Below, in pieces: positions 1 through 12,438 of a stretch of 64,000 nucleotides of DNA (position 1 is the stretch's first letter; every line of letters begins with the position of its first letter). Under the pieces are notes generated by a model. It was not told the DNA's origin. It saw nothing but the letters and a program-made list of their open reading frames with translations, and did not search any database. The stretch comes from Argentina anserina (lineage: Eukaryota > Streptophyta > Magnoliopsida > Rosales > Rosaceae). Where the stretch lies: positions 4,588,001-4,652,000 of the forward strand of contig NC_065873.1 in the NCBI RefSeq assembly GCF_933775445.1, given 5' to 3'. Made by a program: the position numbers and the translations under genes.

Positions 1-1016
1 AACATTTAGCGGACTCACTTGAAATGAAACTTAAGTTTACGTTGAACATTATATTTTTAATATCTTTACATCAAATACGCTCACAGTTATTTACGAGTTA
101 TAATAGTTTCAAGCCTATAGTAAACGGTCACCTACAACTCTATACGAATATATACTACAAATGAGTAGTTAAACTAGTTATGTTTGTATCACCTATCATC
201 ATTATATATATATATACTCATAATATATAATCAAATAGCTCCGCATTTTAAAAAATGCAACATTGCATCCCTCAAAATTTTACTCATATATAAATTTAAT
301 TAAACTTCAACAAACTCATAATATAGAATTAAGTAGTTCTGGATTCTAACAATGCCCGAATAGTGAAATACAATTCAAACAATAAGTTATAAGCGTAAAA
401 TACCTCATAAGATAAATTACCCACAAAAAAGTTTATTAAATATTCATTACAAGTATAAAACTTACAGTAAGAAAAATTACAAAAATGCACTTGATCTAAA
501 AATAATTATGATAATTATAACTTGTGGCTCAAAAGAGAGGTATTAAGGTGGATTAATGAGATGAGAATTGAGAATGGGAAGTAGACATAGCGCAATTCCA
601 TAGCCCCTATATTACACATATAATCTTTAACAATTACTTTTAATTTATATGTTATATTTGTATAGTAATCAAATTTTTTAATAATGTAAAATAAGTTATG
701 TTAATCAACTTGTGTGGAAGAAAGAGTACAATTCCATAGCCGTTATATTACACATATAATTTTTAACAAGTACACACATATATAGCCTAATAGCCATTTC
801 TATATGCGGCTCTGTGCGGTCGCCCACTTTGCACATGCTTAGAGCCGGCTCTAGCAAAAACTTATATCTATAGAATATATATTTTATCTAAGAATCGTAC
901 TCTTGCTTGACATGGTAATGTGAGATCACTTGAAATCTTATCATATATATATATATATATATATTGTGTTTGATAATAATTTCACGACGGCTCTTTCTAT
1001 AAATGATAGTTTTAAC
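1..1016. other. AT-rich intergenic DNA
   Basis: No supported gene. The stretch is AT-rich, with an (AT)n run near 942-963. It contains one duplicated block, listed separately, and ends at the target duplication of the Mutator-like element. Confidence 0.6.
593..773. repeat. Spaced direct repeat, about 45 bp, two copies
   Basis: A block starting CAATTCCATAGC and running through ATTACACATATAAT occurs at about 593-637 and again at about 729-773, with a few substitutions. The offset is about 136 bp. It may be a small tandem duplication or the edge of an old element. No function is inferred. Confidence 0.7.
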
Positions 1017-1026
1017 CTTATTTATA
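1017..1026. repeat. Target-site duplication of the MULE, left copy
   Basis: CTTATTTATA here is identical to 7769-7778 and directly abuts the element's terminal repeat. Confidence 0.75.
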
Positions 1027-1029
1027 TGA

Positions 1030-1150
1030 CTAAAAGATCACTTTAGTCATTGAACTATGTTTCACTTGATACTTTGGTCATCGAACTTTCATAAACTTCA
1101 TTTTGGTCATTCAACTAGACCATCCTTTATCACTTTGGTCTCTTCGTCTC
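1030..1150 (+). repeat. Left terminal inverted repeat of the MULE
   Basis: Reads as the reverse complement of 7645-7768. Shared landmarks include CATTGAACTATGTTTCAC, CATCGAACTTTCATAAAC and CACTTTGGTCTCT. The repeated motif TTTGGTCATYGAACT gives it a locally tandem look. Confidence 0.9.
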
Positions 1151-1873
1151 TTTTCTCCATTTAATTTTGACAATTGAGTTCTACGCGCCTAATTGGCAAG
1201 GGTAAATTGGTCAACTCATGTAAACGGGTTCGACACTAAAGTCCCTAAAGTCTTCTTACTCCATCATATTTTAGCGATATATCAATTAGGGTTCCTCTCA
1301 TCTCATCTTCTATTTGTATCAATGGAAAACTCAACCAAATACATAGAGATATTTTCAAATTGATGGAGAAGCACCAAATTATGAATGTTAGAATTTATTC
1401 CTTGATTTCTTTTTATGTTCTAGGCTAGGCGACCTAGGGTTTATGAGTTTTGCTTTGGTGTGCCTAAAATGACATCGGGAATTAGGGATTTGATTAGTTA
1501 TATGTAGAAAAAATAGGGCATATATGTTTTGTTTATGGCTATTATTTATAAGAATTTGGATTAATAGTAGGCTCATTTCTTCTACTTTCGTTGGTTCTAA
1601 ACAAGAAGGGTGAAGCGTAGAACTTTATTTAATTTACAAGTGGTATCCAACATTTGTTTAATAAAACTTAAAATCATGCTAGTTTTCAATGTCTATAATA
1701 TATTAATTGCTTAATGAGTTTAAGATATGGGTCTTGGCTGTATGTGAAAACCATTGATTCATTGATTTATGAGGTTTCTTTTTATTGTACGTACGTATGT
1801 GTATCATTGTATTTGGATTGGCTCTATGAAAATGTGAAAATATATTTTATTTTTTGCAAATAATCATTTCTTA

Positions 1874-4540
1874 TTGGATATTCACCATGGGATAGATTTT
1901 TTTAGGGATGATAATTATCCAAACACCACATCATGGCCATGCCTTAATTGCCTAGCAGACGACTTGGTTATAGAGAGTCCCCGAGTGACATATTGGTTCA
2001 AGATTCCAGGAAGTAGAGATGGTGAAAACTTTCTGCCAATTAGGGATGAAAAAGATATTAGAGAAATGTTGGCATTTGTTCAAAGTTCCAGGGTGCTGTA
2101 ATTATATATTGTAGGTGCAAGGGTGAGGAGAAAAGAAGAAGCAGAACTTGAAGATGTACCTGGAAATAAAGTTGCACCTATTTGTCATGATAAGTACATT
2201 GGTAACATAATTGAAGACATAGTCGAGGATGATAGTATGAGTAGTCTAAGGGTAAGAGATAAAGGGAAAAGAAATGTACTTGAGAAAAGAAAAGTAAATA
2301 AGATGAATAGGGTGAAAATGAGATATAACACAAGGTTTAAAGGGGAGTTCATTTATGATGTTGATGAGTTTGAAGTTGATAGTGAATCTCTAATAGTGAT
2401 GATCCCACATATGAAGTGATTATAAATAGTGACTATGAGCTACATGATGAGGATGATGAAGTCTTGTTCAGGGTAAATGTTCATGTCTGGGGTGATAATG
2501 TTGGTGAATGGGATGAGATGAGCTATGAAGGAATTATATCAGATGGTGAGGGTGAGGATTTTTGAGAAGTTTAAAAGTGGTGAATCATCATCATCAAGTG
2601 AAGATGGAGCTCTACTAGGTGCACAAGGTCAAAGGAAGAAAACAAGTTTAAGTTTAGAGAATGCAACCGAAAAAAAGACTGGAAGAACCCACAATTTGAA
2701 ATTGACATGCCTTTCCCAAGTCCAGAGGTATTTAAGGATACAGTGAGATTGTCTGTGTTAACAAAAAAAATAGCTCAAATTTAAACCCAATGAAAAACAA
2801 AGGGTGAAGGTTTTTTGCAATACAACATTTGGTTGTCCTTTCAAAATTTATGCAACACCAGTATAGAATACCTTGTCAACAATGCAAGTTAGAGTATTGC
2901 AAATGGAGCATCAACAAAGTGGAATGTCTAAGAAAGTGTATCATTTAAATGCTCATTTCCTTGTAAAAGGTTATGTTGATAAGATTATAGCTGAAGAGAT
3001 TGATCTAGAGAAAGAATGCAGGCTGCTTTTACCAAGGTGTATAATATGAAAATAAGGTATCAGATGTGTTTTAGAGCAAATAAATAAGATCTCAAACTTG
3101 TAGAGGGGACTGTTGAGACCAATATAACCTGCTAAAAACATATGTTGTTGTTATAAAAAAAATCTAATGATAATACATCAGTATGGATTGAAGGGGAAGT
3201 GTAGGGTAACAAGAGAAGATTTAAGAGGATGTACATATGCATGGTGCTTTGAAAAAGGGCTAGAGAGAGGGTTGTAGACCAATTATAGGTCTAAATGGGT
3301 GTCATTTAAAGATTGTATAAATGTATACTTTTAACAACTATGGGAGTTGATGGCACTAATAGTATGTATCTAATTGCATTTGTCATTATTGAGAAGGAAA
3401 CTAGAGAAACACAAACATGGTTTTTGGAGTCCTTGAAGCAAGACTTGGAACTGAACAATGGCTACTCATATACATTCATTAGTGACAAGCAAAAAGAGTT
3501 GTTAAATGTTGTTAAAGATGTAATGCCTAATGCAGAGCATATACATTGTGCTAGACATATGTATAATAACTTCAAAGGTGAAGGACATACCAAAACTGAA
3601 TTAAAAGATCTTTTTTGTGCTACAACAAGATCAACAACCAAGACATGGTTTTTTAACATGGACAAGATATGTGAAAAGTCATCAAAGGCATGGGATTGGT
3701 TGGGAAAGATACCGGCTGAATATTGGAGCAGGTCTCACTTTACAATTGAGTAGTAGTGTGACATTTTATTAAACAATCATTGTGAATCCCTCACTCCGAG
3801 CTACTTGAAGAAAGAAAACTGTCGATCATAGGATTTTAGGAAGAATTAAGGCTGAACATAATGAAAAGGTTCGCTAATAGGAGATGTACAGGTTCAAGGA
3901 GGAAATGCAAAGTTGGGCCTAGGATTGAAAAATTGTTGAAGAAGAATGCAGAAATAAGTCATGAATATAATGCTGAGGAGGCATCGAACATGAAATTTCA
4001 AGTGAAAGGGGGAGGACCGAAAGGGTGACTTGTGCTTTCAATGTGATTTCCACATATGTTGTTGACCTTGCTGCAAGAACATGCACATGTAGGAGGTTGG
4101 ATCTTTGTGGATTGCCTTGTCCACATGCAAAACCATGCATTTTCTCAAAATGTTACAATCTTGAAAACTTTGTTAACGAGTGTTATTCTCAAAAGAAGTA
4201 CATGGAAGCTTGTGAACCAGCTATTAACCCAATTCCATGAGTTGTTGAATGGGAAGTGATTGACAAACCTATAATGCGTATGAAATTCAATCGAGGTCCT
4301 GGACATCCAATATTGTCGAGAAATAAAGAACCAGGTTTGTTATTTATTAAATTATTATGTATTTGTTTTTATAAATGGTAGAGGTTTTAAGTATGACACT
4401 TAATATTTAATGACTTATATTTTATTATTAAGGTGAGATGTCATATGATGCTGGAACAATTAGACTATCTAAGATCTATAATAGTAACTTATTAGTTGTG
4501 AAAAATGTCACAAGCCGGGACATAATTCGAGAAGTTGTGG
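1874..4540 (+). pseudogene. Decayed MULE transposase (MuDR type)
   Basis: Pieces of one transposase lie in order on the plus strand but in different frames. The N-terminal PB1-like segment is at 1874-2101 (HHGIDFF, YWFKIPG). An acidic and basic linker is at 2123-2746. The MULE transposase core is at 3313-3753, recognisable by GVDGTNSMYLIAFVIIEKE, FISDKQKEL and HIHCARHMYNNFK. The SWIM zinc finger is at about 4070-4135 (CTC then CGLPCPHA). A C-terminal zinc knuckle of form CX2CX4HX4C is at 4497-4538. The reading frame breaks several times, for example the stop after the core at 3751, so no functional transposase is expected. The order matches autonomous MuDR-like elements and shows this copy descends from one. 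Confidence 0.9.
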
Positions 4541-5929
4541 TAGTCGTAATCAATAAGGTAGTACATCGCAAGTTGTAAGTGGTTTAACTTTTATTTAATT
4601 ATAAATTTGGGAGGCATTCTATGGAAGAGACGAAACGTAATCAACTTGAATTTGGGACAGCGATTCCTAAAAACGAATGAGTCATTTGAAGGTCATTTGT
4701 TGCTGTAATTGAAAATATAACAATGTGTTGGCTATAGTAATGCAAAAGGTGAACATATACTAATGCAAACTAACAAACTTTTACTACTCAGCAAGGCAAT
4801 GCAAGTAAAAATGCTTCTCAAAACGTTCAGCAAGATTACAATAATGCAAATGGTGAACACAGAGCGCAGATTACTCAAATGGATATAATCCTGAAAATGT
4901 TCATGTTGAGGTAATAAAAAATTATTGTGGCTTTGCCATAACAACAATATGAATATACTAATGGAAATTAATATCAATATTTTGATTACATGTTAGTGTT
5001 TTTATTAGCAGGTGCATCATGAGATATTATATCAACAATCACTTGTGGAAGCACCTATAACATCATCAGAGAAATTATTATATATATCTGTCACATATCT
5101 CACGTTACGTACCCCCTTAATGTTATTGGTCCATTTTTTACTGTGATTGTTTCTGATTGGTTCTTATATATAAATAAACTTTTGTCATTTTCACCGCCTG
5201 CATGTTAATTATACAATGACGTAATATGATTAGTTTGATACACCACATGACAGTGTCACGTGGCGTGGCGGGTACACAGAATAATTAATCAGGATCATCA
5301 TCAATAACAAGGAAACCAAAGAAGCAAGTTACATTCAAAAATTCCAAGAATTCTTTATCATCAGAAAATGCAAGAAAGCCTATATGGAGACCTAGAAATT
5401 TTTTATTTTTCCCTTATTAAAAAAACTCTTCAGGTTCTTTGATCAAAAAGGCATTATGTGATAACTATTTGAACATTTGGATTGTATATTTCTGACAATT
5501 TACAGAATCATTTTGGGAATGTACTATAATGCGTTTGTAAGAAATATTGTGTAATTTGTAGTCTAATGTTATTTTGCTGTTAAGTTGAGCACAATTACAT
5601 ATAAGGACACATGAAGACTCATGTTTTTAAATTGAATATTCAAATATTTTTACCCACATAAGGACACTTTGGAGTAAAAGGACTTTCATTTTAGACATTA
5701 AAATTACAGACTGTCGCTATAGTTTAAAAACACTAAAATCATCACTCTGGCCAAGTCATCGGCCGATCTCCGACGACGTCTTTGGCGGGTTTGTCTCCTG
5801 TGACTTATGGTCGACTTTGGCGAGCTGTCTGGTGAACACTGGCCCACTCTGGCGAACACTAGGCAACTCCGACGAGGTGTCTGACGACTTCAACAAACTT
5901 TGATGATGTCATAAACGATACTGTCACAA

Positions 5930-6480
5930 GTACCAAAAGCTACTACCATCGGCAGTAAAAAGTATTGCTATGGGATTTCTGGCAACCTCCGATGAGGTCC
6001 CAAAAACTACTACTAAGCCACATAAAAGATACTACCGAGCTACACAAAAGACACTATTGAGTCAGATAAAAGCTATTATGCATGTCTACCAAAACTACTA
6101 TTAAGGAGAAACAGAACTACTAACAAGCTATCCAAGCAAAGAAAAAGCTACTACCAGACAAAGAAAAAGTCATTATCATTGTTATCAAAAGTTACTACTA
6201 ACAGTATACAAAGCTATTGTCCCACAAAATTATAGGCCTATAGCTACTCCAACAACCAACAAAGGTACTACAAGTAACTAACAAAGGTACTACCAACAAT
6301 AAACAAAACTACTACCTTGTAAAGAAAAAGATACTACAATTGTTGCCTAAAACTACTACCAACGACAAACAAAGGTACTACGGTACAAAGCTATAGTTAT
6401 ATCATCATCATCAAAAGTTATTACCAATAACTACAAACAACAAACAAAGCTACGACCAGCAACAACAAAAGATATTGTCT
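5930..6480. repeat. Degenerate array of AAAGNTACTAC-like units
   Basis: Words such as AAAGCTACTACC, AAAACTACTACT and AAAGGTACTACC recur about every 20-40 bases without exact periodicity. The array looks like a decayed minisatellite inside the nested element. No open frame explains the pattern. Confidence 0.6.
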
Positions 6481-7190
6481 CAAGCAACAAAAGAAACTAT
6501 ACTTAACTTCTCAATGATGCGTTGAAAAGATATTATCTCAATGTTACAAAGACACTGGTAATGAATTGGAAAGATACTATTACATACCTAAATATATATT
6601 ATCATTGTTTGAAAAGAACATAACACCATAAACAAATAAAAATTATCCTTATATCAGAAAGTTACTAACCTAGACATTAAAAAAAATACTATCACATGCC
6701 TCTAGATATAAAACCAAAGGCACTAGAGCATGATGCATCCTAAACAGAGAAGCCAAACATCATTATCTTCTTCATCTCATATTCCTCGATGGCCGCCTCA
6801 TCCTATAGAACCTTGCCAACAACTCCGCGTCGGATCCTAAACCTACTCAGACGTCGATCACTCCGGTCGATGAAGATTGAAGTAAAAGGAAGTCAGAGCT
6901 CAATCTATAATTACAATCCAACGAGCCTCTATTGTTGATTCGTTGAGGCATGAAGCTTCATGGTCGACGCTTCATGTCTGCTAGGACAAGAGCGTGGAGG
7001 GGAGGAGTGGTGGTGAAGTAGACCCGCACGTATTGAGCGCCTAGTCGAGGGTGTATTGCCAAAGTTAGAGATCGATGGTAGGTTGTCACGGCAGAGGTCT
7101 TTGTGGCTATGGCGCCAACGAGGGAGTAGTGGAAGGTTGGTGGCGAGGGGAGTTGGGTTGGTGAATTCTGATTTGGGGAAATTGGGTATC

Positions 7191-7290
<100 letters not shown>

Positions 7291-7644
7291 TTTATGTTGA
7301 GGGTGTTTTAGTCAAGACATGAAAATATTGGGCCAAGAAGTGGTCTTATGTGGGAAAAAAAAGTTTGTAGTGTCCTTATATGGGAGAAGGTGTTAGAAAA
7401 TGTCCTTCAATGATATTTATTATGTATTATTCTTCCGTAATCTACCCCTATTTAGGCAAGAGGAAATGATGATTAAATTGGCTAAATTGGGATTAAGTTT
7501 CATAATTAGGAAGGAAAATGATGATTTAATTTGCTAAACTGGATGAAGTTTCATATTTAGGTGGGAAAAACTGGGGAACATTTGATTGAATCATAAAAAT
7601 GGCGGACACAAATTTTCAACTCCAAAATACCCTTGAAGTTAACA

Positions 7645-7768
7645 GAGAAGACGGAGAGACCAAAGTGATAGAGGATGGTTTAGTTCAATGACCAAAATGA
7701 AGTTTATGAAAGTTCGATGACTAAAGTGTCGAGTGAAACATAGTTCAATGACTGAAATGATATTTTTG
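7645..7768 (-). repeat. Right terminal inverted repeat of the MULE
   Basis: Reverse complement of the left terminal repeat with a small number of mismatches. It is followed directly by the second copy of the 10 bp target duplication at 7769-7778. Confidence 0.9.
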
Positions 7769-7778
7769 CTTATTTATA

Positions 7779-8554
7779 AACATCATGCATTTTTTTTAAA
7801 CCGGGACGAAGAGCAACTAATGAGTACAAGCATTCTCTATTTGAACGAATTTAACTGTTAAAATAAAGCGTAGTGGATTGCGGGAGTCATTTTGCCTGCA
7901 TTTTCGATCGATCATGTAAATTATGAACTTTCACAGTTTAGCTTGTATATCATAAACCACATTTTCCGTGTTGTTGATATTGTGTCCCCTCTATATTCTT
8001 CTAGCATTAGACCAACTCCATAACTACAAAATGCACATTTGCAAACTAAGAACTTGGACTACTCGATCATGCATGTAAGAACTTCGACTACTCGATCATG
8101 CATGTAACACATAGTAAGTGATAGACTTAAAAAGACTACTTGTACAGTAGTACGTACGTACATAAAAGAAAAGGTTTATTTCAAAAACAAAAAAGGTTAA
8201 ACAAGCTAGCCAGCATGTTGCCTCTGAAAATGACTGCCTATGTGCAGTTCATGATATCACAAATTAATCAAAGAGAAATTATGAACGAGCTGCCGGAGCT
8301 GGGAAATGTAGTTGATAACATAAGGTTGGAATGAGTAGCCTGCAGATGTCTGAGATCAAATTTGCTCCAAGGACTTTCATTACCGTGGCACACATACTTG
8401 CAAATTTTGCCTTTTGATGAGTCCGCCAGAGAGAAGCTCTTGTTCAATCAAACTCATAATAGCCCTAGATGTTCTAGGGCATGATTGTAACCGTTTGAAA
8501 CGTTTTATCATTACAAAAGTTCATTCTTATTCAAAAACAGAAAGAAAAAAAAAA
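7779..8554. other. Intergenic and 3' flank of the LRX gene
   Basis: No gene supported. It contains a 29 bp tandem duplication, listed separately, and presumably the 3' untranslated region of the minus-strand LRX gene just below 8555. Confidence 0.6.
8050..8107. repeat. 29 bp tandem duplication carrying CATGCATG twice
   Basis: Two adjacent copies (from 8050 and from 8079) differ by one base. Each includes CATGCATG (8068-8075 and 8097-8104), which matches the RY motif bound by B3-domain factors. It lies downstream of the LRX gene, so a regulatory role is speculative. Confidence 0.75.
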
Positions 8555-10402
8555 CTAAAACTTAATGGCCTGGGGCGGGGAACATTGGTGGCGGTGGTGA
8601 CGGTACTGTGCCCCAATCTTTGGTGGAAGGATCACTACACCCTGGTGTGGTGGTGAAGCAGGAGGAGGTGGCGGGGGTGAGTGAACTGGTGGTGGAGGGG
8701 AGTAAACTGGAGGAGGTGCGGGAGAATGGACTAGTGATGGGGGTGGAGAGTAGACTGGTGGTGGTGGAGAGTGTACTAGGGGAAATGGTATAGAGTGCAC
8801 TACAGGAGGTGGTGGAGAGTAAACCGGTGGTGGCGGGAAATAAAATGGTGGGGGTGGAGAGTGCAACGGAGGCGGTGGTGAGTGAACCGGTGGCGGAGGG
8901 GAGCGAACCGGTGGTGGTGGGGAATGGACCGGTGGTGGTGGGGAGTGAACCGGTGGTGGTTGGGAATTAACCGGCGGTGGAGGTGGGGAATAAACAGGTG
9001 GCGGTGGAGAAGGAAGTGGTGGTGGTGGGGAGTGAACCGGTGGTGGTGGAGAGTTAACTGGCGGTGGCGGTGGCGGTGGGGAGTAAACGGGAGGAGGTGG
9101 AGAGTGAAGCGGTGGTGGTGGAGAGTAAACTGGTGGCGGCGGGGAGTTAACCGGTGGTGGCGGCTCGACCTTTGGAGTGGGAGGTGGTAGGAACTTTGGT
9201 GCAGGAGGGCCGGAACAACTGTATCTACAATCCATGACCCTGGTCACCACATGGAAGCAAGTCTCATTATTCCTTTGATTGGATTTGCCGGGGATACAGT
9301 TGCCTTCATCATTCGATGTCAATTGTTCATATGGATTAGGCACACATTTCTGATCCTCCCCTGTAAAATAGTTATAAGCAAATGTAAAATTTTGCAACTT
9401 TGGCAAGCTGCATATCTTCTCCGGCACAACCCCTGTCAACATATTGGACGCAACATCCAAAACTTCAATGGTCCTCAGCTCAGCAAGACTGTCCGGCAAC
9501 GGCCCTACCAATCCGTTATTGCTCACATCCAGAACCGTCACATTCTTTAGATTCCCAATCTCCTTAGGAAAGCATCCACTCATTTTATTGTTCATGAACA
9601 ACACCTCCTCCAAATTAGGCATCTCCCCAATGCCTTGAGGTATGCACCCACTGAAATCGTTGAAGCCAAATGTCACAACCGAAACCGTCGAGTTTCCTAG
9701 TGTGTCTGGGATTGTAGAGTTAAACCTGTTGTGGTTCAAGAAAATGGCATCCAACGGACACAAGAACAGTTGCGGAGGCAACTCTCCTTCGAATTCGTTG
9801 AATCTGAGGTCAAGGTACTTAATCCCCGGCCATTCTAGAACGACCGTAGGAAACGGGCCGACGAATCGGTTGTTGCTAATGTCGAACTCATGCATGAGGT
9901 GAAGCCTGCTGAAGACCTTTGGCACAATCCCACAGAACCTGTTAGAGTTGAGGTGGATCAAAGCCAGATCAGTCAGGAGCCCAAATTCGAACGGAAAGTG
10001 AGCTGCAATGTTTGCATGATTGAGGTCCAGACCAGCCACAACGTCCAGTTCGGGATTGTCAAGGGCTGGAGAGCAGACAACCCCATTGTAGTTACACACG
10101 TCAGGTCCTTGCCAGTTTGCCGTGAAGTTAGTCGGATCGGAGTAGATGACGTCTTTCAGTGCATGGAGGCCAACGTAGGCTGACTTGAGCCTGTCATTTG
10201 CGAAAGTGAGCTTCGGGTCGACGTTGATTTCGTAGTGATCTAGTAGATCACCATTTTCAGGAAGTGTCAGGAGCTGGCGTTTCGCTATGTATGCGGCTTC
10301 GTCATTGGTCAAGGCAGAGGTGAGGGTTGAGAAAGAAGAGAGGTAATTGGAGAAGATCAAGAGAGTGAAGCCGAAAGCTTTGTATGTGAGAATTGTTTCC
10401 AT
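8555..10402 (-). CDS. LRX: Leucine-rich repeat extensin-like protein (LRX/PEX family)
   Basis: Intronless gene for 615 residues if translation starts at the ATG at 10402. That ATG begins a clear signal peptide (residues 1-30, hydrophobic core FGFTLLIF). An in-frame ATG at 10474 lies only 25 bp from the TATA box, so it is probably outside the transcript. Residues about 80-118 form the N-terminal cap with CNYNGVVC. About 120-350 hold leucine-rich repeats, followed by a cysteine-rich hinge (350-396). From about 399 on there is an extensin domain of repeated SPPPPVYS and SPPPPVHS units. LRX proteins sit in the cell wall, bind RALF peptides through the repeat domain and anchor through the extensin part. 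The last 16 residues are not extensin-like because of a probable 1 nt frameshift near 8602. Confidence 0.95.
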   Translation of the reverse strand: METILTYKAFGFTLLIFSNYLSSFSTLTSALTNDEAAYIAKRQLLTLPENGDLLDHYEINVDPKLTFANDRLKSAYVGLHALKDVIYSDPTNFTANWQGPDVCNYNGVVCSPALDNPELDVVAGLDLNHANIAAHFPFEFGLLTDLALIHLNSNRFCGIVPKVFSRLHLMHEFDISNNRFVGPFPTVVLEWPGIKYLDLRFNEFEGELPPQLFLCPLDAIFLNHNRFNSTIPDTLGNSTVSVVTFGFNDFSGCIPQGIGEMPNLEEVLFMNNKMSGCFPKEIGNLKNVTVLDVSNNGLVGPLPDSLAELRTIEVLDVASNMLTGVVPEKICSLPKLQNFTFAYNYFTGEDQKCVPNPYEQLTSNDEGNCIPGKSNQRNNETCFHVVTRVMDCRYSCSGPPAPKFLPPPTPKVEPPPPVNSPPPPVYSPPPPLHSPPPPVYSPPPPPPPVNSPPPPVHSPPPPLPSPPPPVYSPPPPPVNSQPPPVHSPPPPVHSPPPPVRSPPPPVHSPPPPLHSPPPPFYFPPPPVYSPPPPVVHSIPFPLVHSPPPPVYSPPPSLVHSPAPPPVYSPPPPVHSPPPPPPASPPHQGVVILPPKIGAQYRHHRHQCSPPQAIKF

Positions 10403-10498
10403 GTTCGTCACCTTTGTTAGCCCAAGGCTGCTTGTGAACTCTTTGGAGATGTAGAACTTGTCATCATATATCATGAAAGGAGGTTGTTGACAGGATTC

Positions 10499-10508
10499 CT
10501 ATATATAG
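10499..10508 (-). promoter_or_regulatory. TATA box of the LRX gene
   Basis: CTATATATAG lies about 97 bp upstream of the preferred start codon at 10402. A transcription start about 30 bp downstream (near 10470) would exclude the ATG at 10474 and leave a leader of about 70 bases. Confidence 0.6.
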
Positions 10509-12438
10509 ACATAGTTGTAGAAGGCAGTCTTCTTCCCACGTTGTTGAGAGCCGATGGGTATGGAGCTCTAGGATAACTTTAGAGGAGCCGAATCCGGAGC
10601 TCCATATAGGCACCCACAAAACTTTGAGATACATACCTATAGACGACCTTCAATCTTAATTATAAACTGTGTTCTACATACCTATGTTAACAAGGTGATC
10701 ATATCTAAAACATGAAAATTGACCCTTATATGTCTTTGTGTCATAGACTCATTCAGAATTAACAAGAATGTGGCATGGTAAATTAGTCATTAAGAAGTAA
10801 TAATTGATGGCATACGACATCTACTTCCCACTTAGCATGCATGAATAAGAAGGGAAAAAACCAGCAAGTTTTTGGAGAGTTCTCCAGTAACCCATGATAT
10901 ATGTCATACTTTTGGCCTTTTGGCATGTGAAGTGAGGAAGACATTGAAGACTTGAAGTGATGGCATTAGCTTAAGTCAAAGAAGCGGAACAAGAGAATTT
11001 ACTCCGTTGTTGTGTGATTTTTCTCACATGTCGTAAGTGATCGAAGTCTGTTAATTTGCAGAAACAGCTTAACAATCCATGTGCAACCCACACTGAACTT
11101 TTTTTTTAAGGGAAAGAGAATGGAGATAGTCGGAAATTTGAAACCTACTGTACGTTAGTACGTGCCTGGGTTGCTCCAGCTTCTCCTCCTCTAAAGCTGA
11201 TCACAAGTATTGATATCGATAGTTTAATACCCACTCTCAGAAACATCTATTGAAACTAATAATGAAAAATTTCAAACAATTTTGTGATGTAATCGGAATT
11301 TCTTCATTTTATGAAAAACGAATAATGTTAAAACTTAGAACTGCTCTTATGATTATATTTTCTCGTTGGTCCATAAAATAGAATGACTTCTGTAGTTGTA
11401 TGTTTCTTTGTATCTTACAATGAAGCTCTTTTTCGGGGCTCAGAATGAAACTTAGGACTCTCTCTCTGTTGCATTTGGATATTGGATTGAAGTATTGAAG
11501 TATACTCGCTTGTTCTAAGATTTAGTTCACGTAATATTTTCACTATAGCTCACTTTATAATTTACCCAGAAATATGGAACTCACCACATGCAACTATTGA
11601 CAGTTTGACACCCCCTTCTTGAAAGAGCACGATCCTTCAAAATTAAAGCAACTGCCCATAACTGCTATTCAAAACTAGTAAAAAGTAAACAAAGATTAAC
11701 TATACTGGTGATGGCGTATTGCTATTTCTGTGGTAATACCTATGCTTCTGGCTAGCTCACATTGGTATGATCTGTTGTAAATTGGGCAATCCAGTGGACA
11801 AATACTGAGCTATGGCGTGAATATGTTTAAAGAAAGTCTGGATGAAAACCAAATGAGAAAGACAATGTGTTGTAGAATATGGATGAACACAGCCGCCCAA
11901 AAGCAACCAAGTTTTCTTCGTGAGGAAGATGCTGCATTTTCTTTGTCATAATTTTTACTCTGAGCTGCTCAATCAGTACCTCTTCTTTGTGAAACCAACA
12001 GTTCGTTTTCCCCATAATAATTGATAACCGAACACTACATACTTGCATCCTACTCATTATCATTGAATATTTGAATTCTTTGAATCATATCAAATGTCTT
12101 TTTCAATCTATTCTGATATGTATTTCCAATAGAAGATGAGTTTCCAATTCTATTATTGCTAAAATGAAGATAAGGTTGAAAGTGCTAAAAGCTAGTCGCC
12201 TATTCCTTGAAGTTTAGATTGGGAACTCGAATCAACCTCTTGAAAAGTCTTATTCATTGAGCCTCGTGGAAAAGAATCTTACAAGGGTTGATAGCAATTT
12301 AAACCAAAATATCCCAAATCTTATAAAGCTGCAAACATCATTACTACACCATCTTAATCCTACATATACACACACACCCAAAATAACAAAACATATGCAA
12401 ACTTGGTTCACAAATATTTGACAAACGTCACAAACCCA
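10509..12438. other. Intergenic, LRX promoter side
   Basis: About 1.9 kb between the divergent upstream side of LRX and the 3' end of the next gene. I see no coding region and no recognisable element. Short open frames here lack any family signature. Confidence 0.6.

Noticed and set aside
8608..9190. Plus-strand open frames across the LRX extensin region (Trp/Arg/Gly-rich)
   Set aside because: Antisense shadow of the proline-rich repeats on the minus strand.
10403..10474. 24-residue N-terminal extension of the LRX protein
   Set aside because: It would place a hydrophilic stretch before the signal peptide, and its ATG lies about 25 bp from the TATA box.
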